Part shown: positions 7,600-15,858 of the stretch, piece after piece
Position numbering within the stretch: position 1 is the stretch's first letter
Layout of the letters: every line of letters starts with the position of its first letter
NCBI RefSeq assembly: GCF_022014495.1
Contig: NZ_JAKLSQ010000010.1
Span: 128,248-186,830 of the forward strand
Direction: 5' to 3'
Origin: Sandaracinobacteroides sayramensis
GTDB taxonomy: Bacteria; Pseudomonadota; Alphaproteobacteria; Sphingomonadales; Sphingomonadaceae
DNA: 58,583 nt
Position numbers and translations under genes: made by a program
Notes under the pieces: model-generated
Database searches by the model: none
Seen by the model: the letters and a program-made list of their open reading frames with translations, nothing else
What the model was told of the DNA's origin: nothing

Positions 7600-8790
7600 T
7601 CAATCGGCTCGCGCGAATAGGAAAGCGGTGGCCTTGCTGAGGCCGTTGGAGATGGTGGCGAGCGAATGCTGCGCGCCTTCCACCTGCCGCTCCCCGGCCC
7701 GGCCGCTTACTTGCAGCACCGCCTCGGCTATCTGGGTCATGCCGTGCAGCCGGCCTTCGCCCAGCGCGCCGCCGCCGGTGTTGACGGGCAGGCTTCCGCT
7801 CAACGCGCCATGGCCGTCGCGGAGGAAGGCAAGCCCCTCTCCGTCCTTGCAGAAGCCCATGGATTCCAGCCAGGTGACGACCAGCATGCTGAAGCCGTCG
7901 TAAAGCTGGGCGCTGCCGACCTCGGCGGGGGAGAGGCCGGTGGTTTCCCACAACCGCTTCGCCACCTGCCGTCCGCCTTCCAGCATATGTTCCAGCGTCA
8001 TCGGAATGGCGCTGCCGCCATTGTGCGTGGAGGCGGCGAAGCCGGTGAGGAGCGCGGGTTTCCGGCGCAGGTCGCGGGCGCGTTCAGTGGTGGTGAGGAG
8101 CAGGGCGCAACTGCCGTCCACCGGCAGGTCGCAGTCCAGCATGGACACCGGGTCGGCGATCATGCGTGTGCTGAGATAGTCTTCGGCGCTGAGCGGCTTG
8201 TCGCGGCACCAGGCGTTCGGGTTGCGCCGGGCGTTGTCGCGGTTGTCGACGATGTAGCGGGCGAAATCGGCGCGGCTATATCCATGAAGCTCGAAATAGC
8301 GCCGCATCACCGTGGCAACCCAGGCGGGCGGCATGCTGAAGCCATAGGGGGCGAGGAACTGGTCGGGGCCGGTCGCAAAGGCGCTGTCGAAGTTCACATA
8401 GCGCCCGTCGGGCACGTGCAGGGCGCGGTAGACGAGGACATGCCGGCACAGGCCCGCTGCGATCGCCAGCGCGCCGTCGATCAGGCTTTGCGTCACCATG
8501 GCGTTGGTGCTGCCCGTCCAGGCGATCTGCGGCGCCACGCCCAGAAGCTCGGCAAGATAGTGCGGCGTCACCACGTCGACGCCTTCGTCGACGCCCTTCC
8601 GGCCACCATATCGCGGCATGCTGGGGGAGGTGGCGATGCCGTCCACCTCGCGCTGGTCGAGACCGGCATCGGTGAGCGCGGCCTTGCAAGCCTCCAGCGT
8701 CAGCGAGGCGAGCGTTCGGCCGCTGCGCCGGCCGATGGCGCTGTAGCCTACGCCGGCCACCGCGATTCGGTTCCGATGTTCCCAGATCAT
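7600..8790 (-). CDS. SCP2/Ltp-type thiolase-like protein (candidate aldolase)
   Basis: A 396-residue thiolase-superfamily protein. The nucleophilic Cys of true thiolases is absent: the corresponding stretch reads WTGSTNAMVTQS (91-102). The usual HDCF motif is LYDGF (Tyr297). Such proteins paired with DUF35 partners include the steroid side-chain retro-aldolases (Ltp2/ChsH2 type), where a Tyr at this position is catalytic, so an aldolase or acyl-handling role is more likely than thiolysis. The second Tyr of Ltp2 is apparently replaced: the stretch reads GEGRLHG, Arg347. Its ATG overlaps the TGA of the DUF35 gene (ATGA), which argues for a complex. It is last in the CoA-transferase/DUF35/thiolase-like operon. 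Confidence 0.75.
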   Translation of the reverse strand: MIWEHRNRIAVAGVGYSAIGRRSGRTLASLTLEACKAALTDAGLDQREVDGIATSPSMPRYGGRKGVDEGVDVVTPHYLAELLGVAPQIAWTGSTNAMVTQSLIDGALAIAAGLCRHVLVYRALHVPDGRYVNFDSAFATGPDQFLAPYGFSMPPAWVATVMRRYFELHGYSRADFARYIVDNRDNARRNPNAWCRDKPLSAEDYLSTRMIADPVSMLDCDLPVDGSCALLLTTTERARDLRRKPALLTGFAASTHNGGSAIPMTLEHMLEGGRQVAKRLWETTGLSPAEVGSAQLYDGFSMLVVTWLESMGFCKDGEGLAFLRDGHGALSGSLPVNTGGGALGEGRLHGMTQIAEAVLQVSGRAGERQVEGAQHSLATISNGLSKATAFLFARAD

Positions 8791-9221
8791 TGGCCGGTCG
8801 CCGGCTTGAACTGGACGAGGACGTGGCCCTCTCCGATGGGTTCGAAGACCGGAGTTAGCGGCATTCCCAGCCGCAGCGCGCTTTCCCCGGTGCCGAGGAT
8901 GTTGGCGGCGATGAGGAGGCCTTGCTGCGCCTCGGCTTCCGCCAGCCCCAGAATGAGCGGGAGCATGGTTTTGAAGCCCGGAGCGGGCGCATCGTGCAGA
9001 ACGGTCCAGGAATAGAGGCGGAGGCCGCCGGGCAGCGGCTGGAAGCCCAGTTCCTCGCTGCCGCAGGCCATGCAGGCGATGGCCGGCGGATGCTGCCAGC
9101 GCTCGCAGTATCGGCACTTCTGGATGCGCAGTTCACCGGCTTTCGCGCCCTCCCAGAAGCCGGCGCTGATCGCGTCCGGCCATGGCAGGGGGCGCAGCGG
9201 AATCTCGTCGGCCACGGCCAT
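8787..9221 (-). CDS. DUF35 OB-fold protein with zinc ribbon
   Basis: A 144-residue acyl-CoA-binding partner protein. An N-terminal helix is followed by a rubredoxin-like zinc ribbon with Cys36, Cys39, Cys50 and Cys53 (CRYC...CMAC) and then a C-terminal OB-fold (about 65-140). Such proteins commonly bind thiolase-like enzymes and channel CoA esters. It overlaps the thiolase-like gene by 4 bp and starts 5 bp before the end of the fused CoA-transferase gene, so the three genes are translationally linked. Confidence 0.8.
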   Translation of the reverse strand: MAVADEIPLRPLPWPDAISAGFWEGAKAGELRIQKCRYCERWQHPPAIACMACGSEELGFQPLPGGLRLYSWTVLHDAPAPGFKTMLPLILGLAEAEAQQGLLIAANILGTGESALRLGMPLTPVFEPIGEGHVLVQFKPATGQ

Positions 9222-9225
9222 CCCT

Positions 9226-11616
9226 TCAGGCCGAAACCGCAGAGGCAATGCGCCCTTCGACGTCCGCCGCCTGTATGGCGATGCGGCGCTCCAGCAGTTG
9301 CTCGATCTCGTCCGGCGTGTAGCCGATCTCGGCCAGGATGGCCCGGCTGTGATGGCCGAGGCGCGGCGCCGATCCGGCGGCGTGGCCGGGCGTTTTCGAA
9401 AGGCGGTTGAACAATCCGAATTCCCGGACATGGCCATACATGGAATTGCGTGTCTCGATCGCGCGGTTGCTTTCCACCATCCAGTCCTCGAACAGCGCGT
9501 CGTCGACCCATTGCTCTTCCCGCGCGATCTCGCAGGCAGCCCCTGCGGCGTCCAGCAGGCGGAAGGCATCCTGCGATGAAAGGGCGGCGAAAAATGGCGT
9601 GAGGATTTCGCGCAGTTCGCGGTCATGGGCGCTGCGCTCCTTCGGCCCGCTGAAGCGGCTGTCGCCGGCAAGCTCTTCGCGGCCGATTGCCCGCATGAGG
9701 GCGGCGAAGCGGTCGTCCTGCCGGCAACAGATGCACAGCCAGCCGTCGGCCGTGCGGTAGATGCGGTCGAGGGCGTTGAAGCCCTGTTGTTCGCGGTCGA
9801 GCCGCAGACCGTAGACGGGCTTCATCCCGGCATCGAGGAAATGCTCGGAGGTCGTCCACAGGCTGGAGTGGAGCTGCGGGCATTCGATATATTCGCCATA
9901 TCCGCGCTCGGCCCGGTTCTCCAGCGCCATCAGCAGCGCGGCGGCGCCGAGGAAACCGTTGTTGTAATCCTCGTTGCCGAAAACCGAGCGGTTCGGGCTG
10001 TTGCCCTCGCCCCCGCCCTCATAGAGCAGCCCGGTCCAGCCGCTGACCAGCGGGGCGAAGCTTTTGAGGAGCGATTTCGGGCCTTTGGAGCCATAGCCTG
10101 GAAGATAGGCGTAGATGAGATCGGGGTTGACGGCGGCGAGCGCCTCATAGCCGATGCCGAGCTTGTCGGCCTTTCCGGGGCGCAGATTGTGGGTGACGAT
10201 GTCGGCGGTGGCGACGAGCCGGTGGGCGACGGCAAGCCCCTCGGGCGTCTTCAGGTCGAGCACGATGTTGCGCTTGCCGCGCTGGCAGGCGTCGAACACG
10301 TCGGGCAACGGGCGCATCTGGTCCCCCGATGGGGTTTCGACCTTGATGACATCGGCGCCGAGGTCGTTCAGCAGGCGCCCGCCGAAGCCGACGGCGAAGA
10401 AGGAGGAGAAGTCGACCACGCGCACGCCTTCGAGCGCCCGCCGGATCGGGCGGGTCGCGGGAAATGCCGGCTTCGCCGGGCGGGCGGCGAGCGCTGGCAG
10501 CCGCTGGTTGTGCTGGCCGACGAGCGGCGCGGGGGCAGGTGTGGAGACCTGCGTTCGGGAAAAGCGCACGGCGGGTGCGGCCTGATGGATGGTGCCGAAA
10601 TCCGGGTCGGCGAGCGCAATCCGCATCTTCACGAACTCGACCTGATCATCCAGCAGGATTTCCGCCGGTTCCAGCACGGGGAGGGCAGCGACGTCCGCCG
10701 CGTGGAAGAGCCGGATCCATTCGTCGCGCGGCTTCGTGCGGAACACATCGAAGATCTCGACGCGGCTGCATTGATATTCGTCGTCGTCGAGCGGCACCGC
10801 CATTTCCGGCCCCTGCACCGCGCGGACCCGCACGCCGAAGCCGAGGATGTCCATCGCCGGCTTGAAGCCGCCCGAGCCGGTGTGGATTTGCAGGAACTTG
10901 CCGTCGCCGCATTCGAACATGGTGGTGACCAGCCGCACACGGCCGAAACGGTCCGGCGAGCCGGAATCGCCCTTTTTGATGTAGGAGATGCCGTCTTCCT
11001 GCCACCAGTGGTTCATCGGGCTTTGCGCCAGCATCGCGTCCAGAAGCGAGGCTTCGACAAGCTGCCCCTCGCCGATCGAGCGGCGGGCGCGTAGGGCGGA
11101 CAGAATGCCGATCACCGCCAGGAAGGCCTGCCCGTAATGCAGGGCGGGGTGGCCCAGATACATGGGGCCGTCGCGGTGGGAACTGCCCTTGTCGATCATC
11201 GTTCCCAGCAGGGCGGCGGCGAGGGATTCGCCATAGGGGCGCGCGGCAAAAGGCGTTTCCCGGTTGTAGGCCAGCAGGTTGCAGACGATCAGTTGCGGGA
11301 AGCGCTTTTCGAGGCTGGCCGCATCCAGGCCGAGCGCGCACGCCTCCTCTTCCCCGAAGGCGTGCAGGAATACATCCGCGCCGCGCAGGAGGTCGAACAG
11401 GCTTGCCAGTTGTTCCTCGTCGGCGAAATCCAGTTCCACGCTGATCTTGCCGCGATCCCAGCCCTTTCTGGACAGGTCGTGGGCGAAAAAGCTTCCGCCG
11501 AGCGGTTCGACCTTGATGACTTCGGCGCCATGGTCGGCGAGCAGCATGCCGGCGATGGCGCCGGGCATGACGAACGCCGCTTCGACGACGACAAGATGCT
11601 CCAGCGGACCGGACAT
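9226..11616 (-). CDS. Fused double-domain CaiB/BaiF CoA-transferase, copy 1
   Basis: A 796-residue fusion of two class III CoA-transferase domains (about 1-370 and 393-796); family members are usually near 400 residues and work as interlocked dimers. In the N-terminal half the position of the catalytic Asp is His160 (ALHYGQAF); the C-terminal half keeps Asp550 (FGNEDYNNG). One half therefore appears to supply the active Asp. The expected reaction is transfer of CoA to a carboxylic acid, or epimerisation/isomerisation of a CoA ester. GGGGAGAG lies upstream of the ATG. It heads the operon with DUF35 and thiolase-like genes. A close paralogue lies at 49843-52245. Confidence 0.85.
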   Translation of the reverse strand: MSGPLEHLVVVEAAFVMPGAIAGMLLADHGAEVIKVEPLGGSFFAHDLSRKGWDRGKISVELDFADEEQLASLFDLLRGADVFLHAFGEEEACALGLDAASLEKRFPQLIVCNLLAYNRETPFAARPYGESLAAALLGTMIDKGSSHRDGPMYLGHPALHYGQAFLAVIGILSALRARRSIGEGQLVEASLLDAMLAQSPMNHWWQEDGISYIKKGDSGSPDRFGRVRLVTTMFECGDGKFLQIHTGSGGFKPAMDILGFGVRVRAVQGPEMAVPLDDDEYQCSRVEIFDVFRTKPRDEWIRLFHAADVAALPVLEPAEILLDDQVEFVKMRIALADPDFGTIHQAAPAVRFSRTQVSTPAPAPLVGQHNQRLPALAARPAKPAFPATRPIRRALEGVRVVDFSSFFAVGFGGRLLNDLGADVIKVETPSGDQMRPLPDVFDACQRGKRNIVLDLKTPEGLAVAHRLVATADIVTHNLRPGKADKLGIGYEALAAVNPDLIYAYLPGYGSKGPKSLLKSFAPLVSGWTGLLYEGGGEGNSPNRSVFGNEDYNNGFLGAAALLMALENRAERGYGEYIECPQLHSSLWTTSEHFLDAGMKPVYGLRLDREQQGFNALDRIYRTADGWLCICCRQDDRFAALMRAIGREELAGDSRFSGPKERSAHDRELREILTPFFAALSSQDAFRLLDAAGAACEIAREEQWVDDALFEDWMVESNRAIETRNSMYGHVREFGLFNRLSKTPGHAAGSAPRLGHHSRAILAEIGYTPDEIEQLLERRIAIQAADVEGRIASAVSA

Positions 11617-11769
11617 CGCACTCTCCCCATGATTCGGCTTGTTGCGGGGAATATGCCTGCCGGTTTCCGTGGTGGCAATTAAAATTAGTCATATGTAAAT
11701 TTTTTACGAGGCTGGCATCTGGTCTCTGTGACGGACTTCGTTCATCAGGTGCGCGAGGGGACCGAATGG
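11617..11769. promoter_or_regulatory. Divergent promoter region CoA-transferase/TetR
   Basis: A 153-bp gap between divergent genes with a conspicuously AT-rich patch (about 11676-11707) containing CATATG flanked by AAAATTA and TAAATTTT, a near-symmetrical arrangement. This is the likely promoter/operator area for the TetR regulator and the CoA-transferase operon. The Shine-Dalgarno for the TetR gene is GAGGGG, 9 nt before the ATG at 11770. Confidence 0.35.
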
Positions 11770-12465
11770 ATGCGTGTCAGGAGCAAATCGAAGGACGGCT
11801 ATGCGAGCGCGGCGATGGCGGAGCGCCGGCGGCGTATCTTCGAAACGACGCGCGAGCTGATGTCAGAACAGGGGGTCGACGGCTTCAGCGTCAACGAGGT
11901 GTGCCGCCGCGCCGGGGTCGCGCGGCAGACGATCTACCAGCGCTATGGCACGCGCGACGATCTGATGGCGGCGGCCATGCTGGACCTTTTCGAGCGTTCG
12001 GAAAGCCTGATCCCCTATCACCATCCGCCGGGATCGCTGGAGCGGCTGATCGAGCGGATGGTGGGGATCGGCACGCGCAACCTGGGCATGCGGGGCTATA
12101 TCGCAGCCCTTACCGCTTTCTATTTCAACCCCGCTTCCAGCCGGGAATTGCGCGCGGCGATGCATGCCATCACCAGCCTGTCGCAAAGGCCCTATGTGGA
12201 AAAGCTTGCCGATTCAGGGCTTTTGCAGCCCTGGATGACAGTGGAGCAATTGCTGACCGATCTGGACGCGCAGCGGATGATCGTGGTCAGCCAATGGGTA
12301 AACGGGCAATTGCCCGACGAGCGGATGATCGATGCGATGGTGAAGACGCTCCTCACCTATCTGCTTGGCTGTGTGCGGCCTACGGCCCAGCAGGATATCA
12401 GCCACACCCTGCTTTGCGTGCACGAGCAGGGGGCCGCCGCCTTCTTGCGATCGTCGAGTGTTTGA
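11770..12465 (+). CDS. TetR/AcrR family transcriptional regulator
   Basis: A 231-residue TetR-type repressor. The helix-turn-helix is at about residues 30-55 (VNEVCRRAGVARQTIYQRYGTRDDL). The remainder is an alpha-helical ligand domain. ATG 11770 is preferred over a GTG at 11728 because only the former has a Shine-Dalgarno. It is divergent from the fused CoA-transferase operon and co-directional with the CitE-like gene 97 bp downstream, so it probably controls one or both. A CoA ester ligand is plausible but not shown. Confidence 0.85.
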   Translation: MRVRSKSKDGYASAAMAERRRRIFETTRELMSEQGVDGFSVNEVCRRAGVARQTIYQRYGTRDDLMAAAMLDLFERSESLIPYHHPPGSLERLIERMVGIGTRNLGMRGYIAALTAFYFNPASSRELRAAMHAITSLSQRPYVEKLADSGLLQPWMTVEQLLTDLDAQRMIVVSQWVNGQLPDERMIDAMVKTLLTYLLGCVRPTAQQDISHTLLCVHEQGAAAFLRSSSV

Positions 12466-12562
12466 GGTGCGATCGAAGGATTTCGAGGCCGGCGCTCTTG
12501 CCTTTGCCGCAGGCCTCGATAGCAGGGGCGAATATTTCACTTCCGGGCAAGAAGGACATGTT

Positions 12563-13414
12563 ATGACGGATTTCCGCCCGCGCCGCTCGGTGCTTTATCT
12601 TCCCGCCGCCAATGCGCGCGCGATCGAAAAGGCGAGGGGGCTTGCCGCCGATGCGGTGATCCTGGACCTGGAGGATGCCGTGGCGCCTGAGGCCAAGGAC
12701 AGCGCCCGCGAGGCCGCCGTGGCGGCGATCGCCGCCGGCGGCTGGGGCCGGCGGGAAATGCTGGTGCGGGTGAACAGCCTTGCGACCGCCTGGTCGGAGG
12801 CGGATTTCGCAGCGGTCGCGGCTTCGGGCGCCGATGGCGTGGTGGTGCCCAAGGTGGATGGGCCGGAAGATGCGGCGAAGGCGGTGGCGCTGGCCGGCGG
12901 CAAGCCGGTGTGGGCGATGATCGAGACGCCGCGCGCGGTGCTGCTGGCGGAAGCGGTGGCGACGACGCCGGGCGTGGCGGCGCTGGTGGCGGGTTTCGCC
13001 GATCTGGCGAAGGATCTGCGGGCGAAGCCCGGCCCGGACCGGCTGCCGCTGATCTTCTCCGCCAGCCGCATCCTGCTGGCGGCGCGGATGGCGGGGATTC
13101 CGGCCTTCGACGGCGTCTACACCGACATTCGCGATCCCGCCGGGCTGGAGGCCGAGGCGCGGCAGGGGCTGGAACTGGGCTTCGACGGCAAGACCTGCAT
13201 CCACCCCGACCAGATCGAGGCGGTGAACCGCATCTTCTCGCCAAGCGAGGCGGAAGTGGAGGACGCGCGTGGGCTGATCGCCGCGCATGAGGCCGCCGCC
13301 GCCGAGGGCAAGGGGGTCGCCACCTTCAAGGGCAAGCTGGTGGAGGTGCTGCACGTCGCCGAGGCGCGGCGGACGCTGAGCGTTTCCGAGGCGATCGCCG
13401 AACTCAGGGGCTGA
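12563..13414 (+). CDS. HpcH/HpaI (CitE-like) lyase, candidate citramalyl/malyl-CoA lyase
   Basis: A 283-residue TIM-barrel protein of the CitE/Mcl family. It shows RRSVLYLPAANARAIEKA at the N-terminus, VILDLEDAV (metal/acid site, about 33-41), MIETPRA (about 120) and CIHPDQI near residue 213. The length fits single-chain citramalyl-CoA or malyl-CoA lyases (CLYBL/Ccl size). The family cleaves 3-hydroxy-3-carboxyacyl-CoA to acetyl-CoA or acetate plus a 2-oxoacid. The Mct and Meh genes in the same window make citramalyl-CoA the most interesting candidate substrate; that is inference. GAAGGA precedes the ATG. The 3' end overlaps the convergent cofC by 11 bp. Confidence 0.78.
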   Translation: MTDFRPRRSVLYLPAANARAIEKARGLAADAVILDLEDAVAPEAKDSAREAAVAAIAAGGWGRREMLVRVNSLATAWSEADFAAVAASGADGVVVPKVDGPEDAAKAVALAGGKPVWAMIETPRAVLLAEAVATTPGVAALVAGFADLAKDLRAKPGPDRLPLIFSASRILLAARMAGIPAFDGVYTDIRDPAGLEAEARQGLELGFDGKTCIHPDQIEAVNRIFSPSEAEVEDARGLIAAHEAAAAEGKGVATFKGKLVEVLHVAEARRTLSVSEAIAELRG

Positions 13415-13985
13415 CGGGCTTTCGGAACAGCGGGCTGCCAAGCGACGCGGCGCGCCGGATGTCGTCCGGCGTGTCGATGTCGAGCGCGAAGCCGGAGCGT
13501 TTGATGACCAGCGGCTCGCCGGGGTTGCTGGCGCGGTGGCGGGCGAAGCTGTCGGCGCCGAACTGGAAGTCGAACGGCGTATGCGCCGGGATGGCGACGG
13601 CGTTGGTGCCGAGGCCGTGCCGGTCCGGCGCGATTGCCCAGTTGCCGGCGTCGGCGGTGATGGCGGCCACATCGGCTTCGCTCAGAAGCGGCAGGTCGGC
13701 GTGGACGACGAGGACCGGGGCTTGCGCGAGCGAACGGTGGGCGGCCGCCAGTTCCGGGTTGAGACCGCGCCCGTGGTCGGCGATCCATTCGCCTTGCCAG
13801 AAGGCCGGGGGTTGCTGACACAGCAACAGGATGCGGCCGATAGCGGGGCTTTGCTCCAGCACGCGCAGCACATGCGCCAGAAGCTGCTCGCTGAGGCTGG
13901 TGCGTTCGTCCGCCGCCAAATCCTCGGCCAGCCGGCTCTTGCGGTCTCCGGCCGGTTTCAGCGGGACGAGCGCCGTCCAGTTCAA
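13404..13985 (-). CDS. cofC: CofC: 2-phospholactate (or 3-PG/PEP) guanylyltransferase
   Basis: A 193-residue nucleotidyltransferase of the CofC/FbiD family. It makes the GDP-activated three-carbon acid (2-phospholactate, 3-phosphoglycerate or PEP, depending on organism) that CofD attaches to FO in coenzyme F420 synthesis. Visible features are the N-terminal VPLKPAGDRKSRL loop, VHADLPLL (acidic metal-binding motif, around residue 95) and HGLGTNAVAI. No ATG fits: the start is TTG at 13985, overlapping the cofD stop (TTGA), which suggests coupled translation. It is the last gene of cofE-cofD-cofC. Confidence 0.85.
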   Translation of the reverse strand: MNWTALVPLKPAGDRKSRLAEDLAADERTSLSEQLLAHVLRVLEQSPAIGRILLLCQQPPAFWQGEWIADHGRGLNPELAAAHRSLAQAPVLVVHADLPLLSEADVAAITADAGNWAIAPDRHGLGTNAVAIPAHTPFDFQFGADSFARHRASNPGEPLVIKRSGFALDIDTPDDIRRAASLGSPLFRKPVSP

Positions 13986-14911
13986 GGCGCGACCGAAGCG
14001 GCGAGCGCGAGGGCGGCGCGGGCGACCCGCACCCGGTCGTCCAGCGTCTGCATCAGCGTGTCCGTCCGCGCGTACGGCATGTGGATGTCGGCCGGCGGGT
14101 CGCGGTCGTCCAGAAGCAGGGCGTCCGCTATTCCCTGATAATGGCGGGCGATGGCCGCGGCGTTCACCTCCAGCCCCAATTCCCGCATCAGCTTGGCGGT
14201 CGGGCCTTTCACCGCCTGGCCGCCGGGAATGGGGGAAACGGCGACTATGGGGGCCGACGCCTGCCGGAGCGCCTCGCGGATGGCAGGGATAGCCAGTAAC
14301 GGATCGACGCTGAGGAAAGGGTTGGATGGCGCGATCAGGATGGCGTCGGTTTCCGGGGAGAGCAGGGCTTCCACCACGCAGGGGGCTGGTCTGGCGGTGG
14401 CGGCGCCGGCGAATTCCACGCTGCGCACGACGGGCTGGCAGCGGCGTTCGACGAAGTAGCGCTGGAAATCCAGCCGGCCTTCGTCGGTGACGAGTTGCGT
14501 TGCGACTATGTCGTCGCTCATCGGCAGGATGCGGGCGCCGATGCCCCATTTGCGGGCGAAATCGGCGGTGATGGCGGACAGCGACTCTCCGGCGGCGAGC
14601 CTTGCCGTTCGGAGGACGTGCAGCGCGAGGTCGCCGTCTCCCAGCGCGAACCAGTCTTCGCCGCCCAGCGAGCGCAGCGCCTCCATGAAGGCCCAGCTTT
14701 CGCCCTCCCGCCCCCAGCCCTGCGCGGCGTTGGCCTTGCCGGACAGCGTGTAGAGCAGCGTGTCTATATCGGGCGAGATGGCGAGGCCGAAGTGGCGGAA
14801 GTCGTCGGCGCTGTTGACGATGGCGGTGACGTCGGCCGCGGGAAGGGCGTGGATCAGGCCGAGGACGAGCTTGGCGCCGCCGACGCCGCCGGTGAGGACG
14901 ACGCTCTTCAT
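13982..14911 (-). CDS. cofD: CofD: 2-phospho-L-lactate transferase family
   Basis: A 309-residue CofD/FbiA-type enzyme, which transfers the phospho-three-carbon acid moiety from its GDP ester to FO to form F420-0 or dehydro-F420-0. Hallmarks are the N-terminal TGGVGGAKLVLGL loop, NSADDFRHFGLAISPDIDT (about 33-51), LPMSDD and APSNPFLSVDPLL (about 200). Start and stop overlap cofE and cofC by 4 bp each. The length is normal. No FO synthase (CofG/CofH or FbiC) is in the window, so FO must be made elsewhere or salvaged. Confidence 0.93.
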   Translation of the reverse strand: MKSVVLTGGVGGAKLVLGLIHALPAADVTAIVNSADDFRHFGLAISPDIDTLLYTLSGKANAAQGWGREGESWAFMEALRSLGGEDWFALGDGDLALHVLRTARLAAGESLSAITADFARKWGIGARILPMSDDIVATQLVTDEGRLDFQRYFVERRCQPVVRSVEFAGAATARPAPCVVEALLSPETDAILIAPSNPFLSVDPLLAIPAIREALRQASAPIVAVSPIPGGQAVKGPTAKLMRELGLEVNAAAIARHYQGIADALLLDDRDPPADIHMPYARTDTLMQTLDDRVRVARAALALAASVAP

Positions 14912-15660
14912 CGGAACAGATCCTCGGAGAGCGGGCGGATGAGGTCGGCGGCGGGGCGCGCGGGCACCGACCAGTGGAAGCCGCGCACCAGCACCGCCGG
15001 GATACCTTCCGCGCCTTCGCCCATGGCGAGGCCGGCGGCGCTGGCGATCATGTCGCCCAGCGCCATCTGCGTTACTTCCAGCGGCCGGCCGTCGCGGTCC
15101 GGCTCTCCGCGCCGGTCGAGGAGGCTGGGGAAGCCGCTGGCGCCGACCGCGACATTGGTGGTGCCGTAGCGCCAGGGCCGGCCGAAACTGTCGGAGACGA
15201 CGACGGCGGGCGGTTCGGGCCAGCGGGCGCCAAGCGCTTCGCGCAGGGCTTCGGCCGAGCGGTCCGGGTCGAGCGGCAGCAACAGGGCCAGGTCGCCTTC
15301 CTGGCCGAGGTTGGAGCGGTCGATCCCGGCGTTCGCCATCACATGCCCCGTGCGGTGGCGGGTGATGAGCACATGCGGCGCGGCGCGGACGATGCCGACG
15401 CTTTCGTCCAGCACCAGTTGCACCAGCCGTGCGTCCTTTCGCACCTTTTCCGCCAGCTCGACGGCTTCGGCGGTTGGCTGCACGGTGGCGAGGTCGGCGA
15501 AGCGGCCTTCCGCCTTGGAGACGATCTTGGAGGTGACGACCAGCACATCGTCGGGCCGGGCGTCCGGCACGGTGGCGGCAAGGGCGTCGGAAAGCGTCGC
15601 GCCCAGCGCGCAGCCGGGCAGGATTTCGCCGATGCCGCCGAGCGGGTGGATTCGGATCAT
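14908..15660 (-). CDS. cofE: CofE: coenzyme F420-0:L-glutamate ligase
   Basis: A 250-residue CofE-type ligase that adds glutamates to F420-0. Motifs are the N-terminal HPLGGIGEILPG, VVTSKIVSKAEGR (about 44-56), ITRHRTGHVMANAGIDRSN (about 102-120) and SDSFGRPWRYGTTNVAVG (about 160-177). It is the stand-alone form, without the C-terminal FMN-reductase domain of actinobacterial FbiB. It is first in the cof operon and divergent from the FadJ-type gene. A TGCA-N6-TGCA dyad lies 58 bp upstream of its ATG. Confidence 0.93.
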   Translation of the reverse strand: MIRIHPLGGIGEILPGCALGATLSDALAATVPDARPDDVLVVTSKIVSKAEGRFADLATVQPTAEAVELAEKVRKDARLVQLVLDESVGIVRAAPHVLITRHRTGHVMANAGIDRSNLGQEGDLALLLPLDPDRSAEALREALGARWPEPPAVVVSDSFGRPWRYGTTNVAVGASGFPSLLDRRGEPDRDGRPLEVTQMALGDMIASAAGLAMGEGAEGIPAVLVRGFHWSVPARPAADLIRPLSEDLFR

Positions 15661-15717
15661 GCCGCCCCTATGGCAGCTTGCAGGCCGCCCCTCAACCGCG
15701 CGACGCTGGCCTAAAAG

Positions 15718-15731
15718 TGCAGTTGAGTGCA
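15718..15731. promoter_or_regulatory. Candidate operator TGCA-N6-TGCA between cofE and the FadJ gene
   Basis: TGCAGTTGAGTGCA lies in the 198-bp divergent region, 58 bp before cofE and about 128 bp before the FadJ start. It shares the TGCA-N6-TGCA frame with 22040-22053 and 49671-49684, although its inner bases are not symmetrical and no TTGAC -35 stands beside it. Confidence 0.35.
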
Positions 15732-15858
15732 AAAACTGTTGTCGCTTTTCCGGGCGGGTGATAAGCGGACGGCGAAGACTTGGGAGAGCTCGTGCCGCAG
15801 GACCATGGGGCGGACGGGCGGCAATCGCAATCAGCCGAATGGCGCCGAGGAGGATAGC

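Noticed and set aside
9226-11616. Loss of the catalytic Asp in the C-terminal half, based on His583 in CPQLHSS where other members have SLLD
   Set aside because: The SLLD Asp is not the catalytic one. Counting back from the TG-x-GQ segment against Mct Asp165 and the 22034-23284 protein Asp177 places the catalytic residue at Asp550 in the C-terminal half and His160 in the N-terminal half.
15727-15858. N-terminal extension of the FadJ-type protein upstream of the TTG at 15859
   Set aside because: The extension would have no conserved sequence, and the TTG has AGGAGG at 5-nt spacing directly before the crotonase domain.
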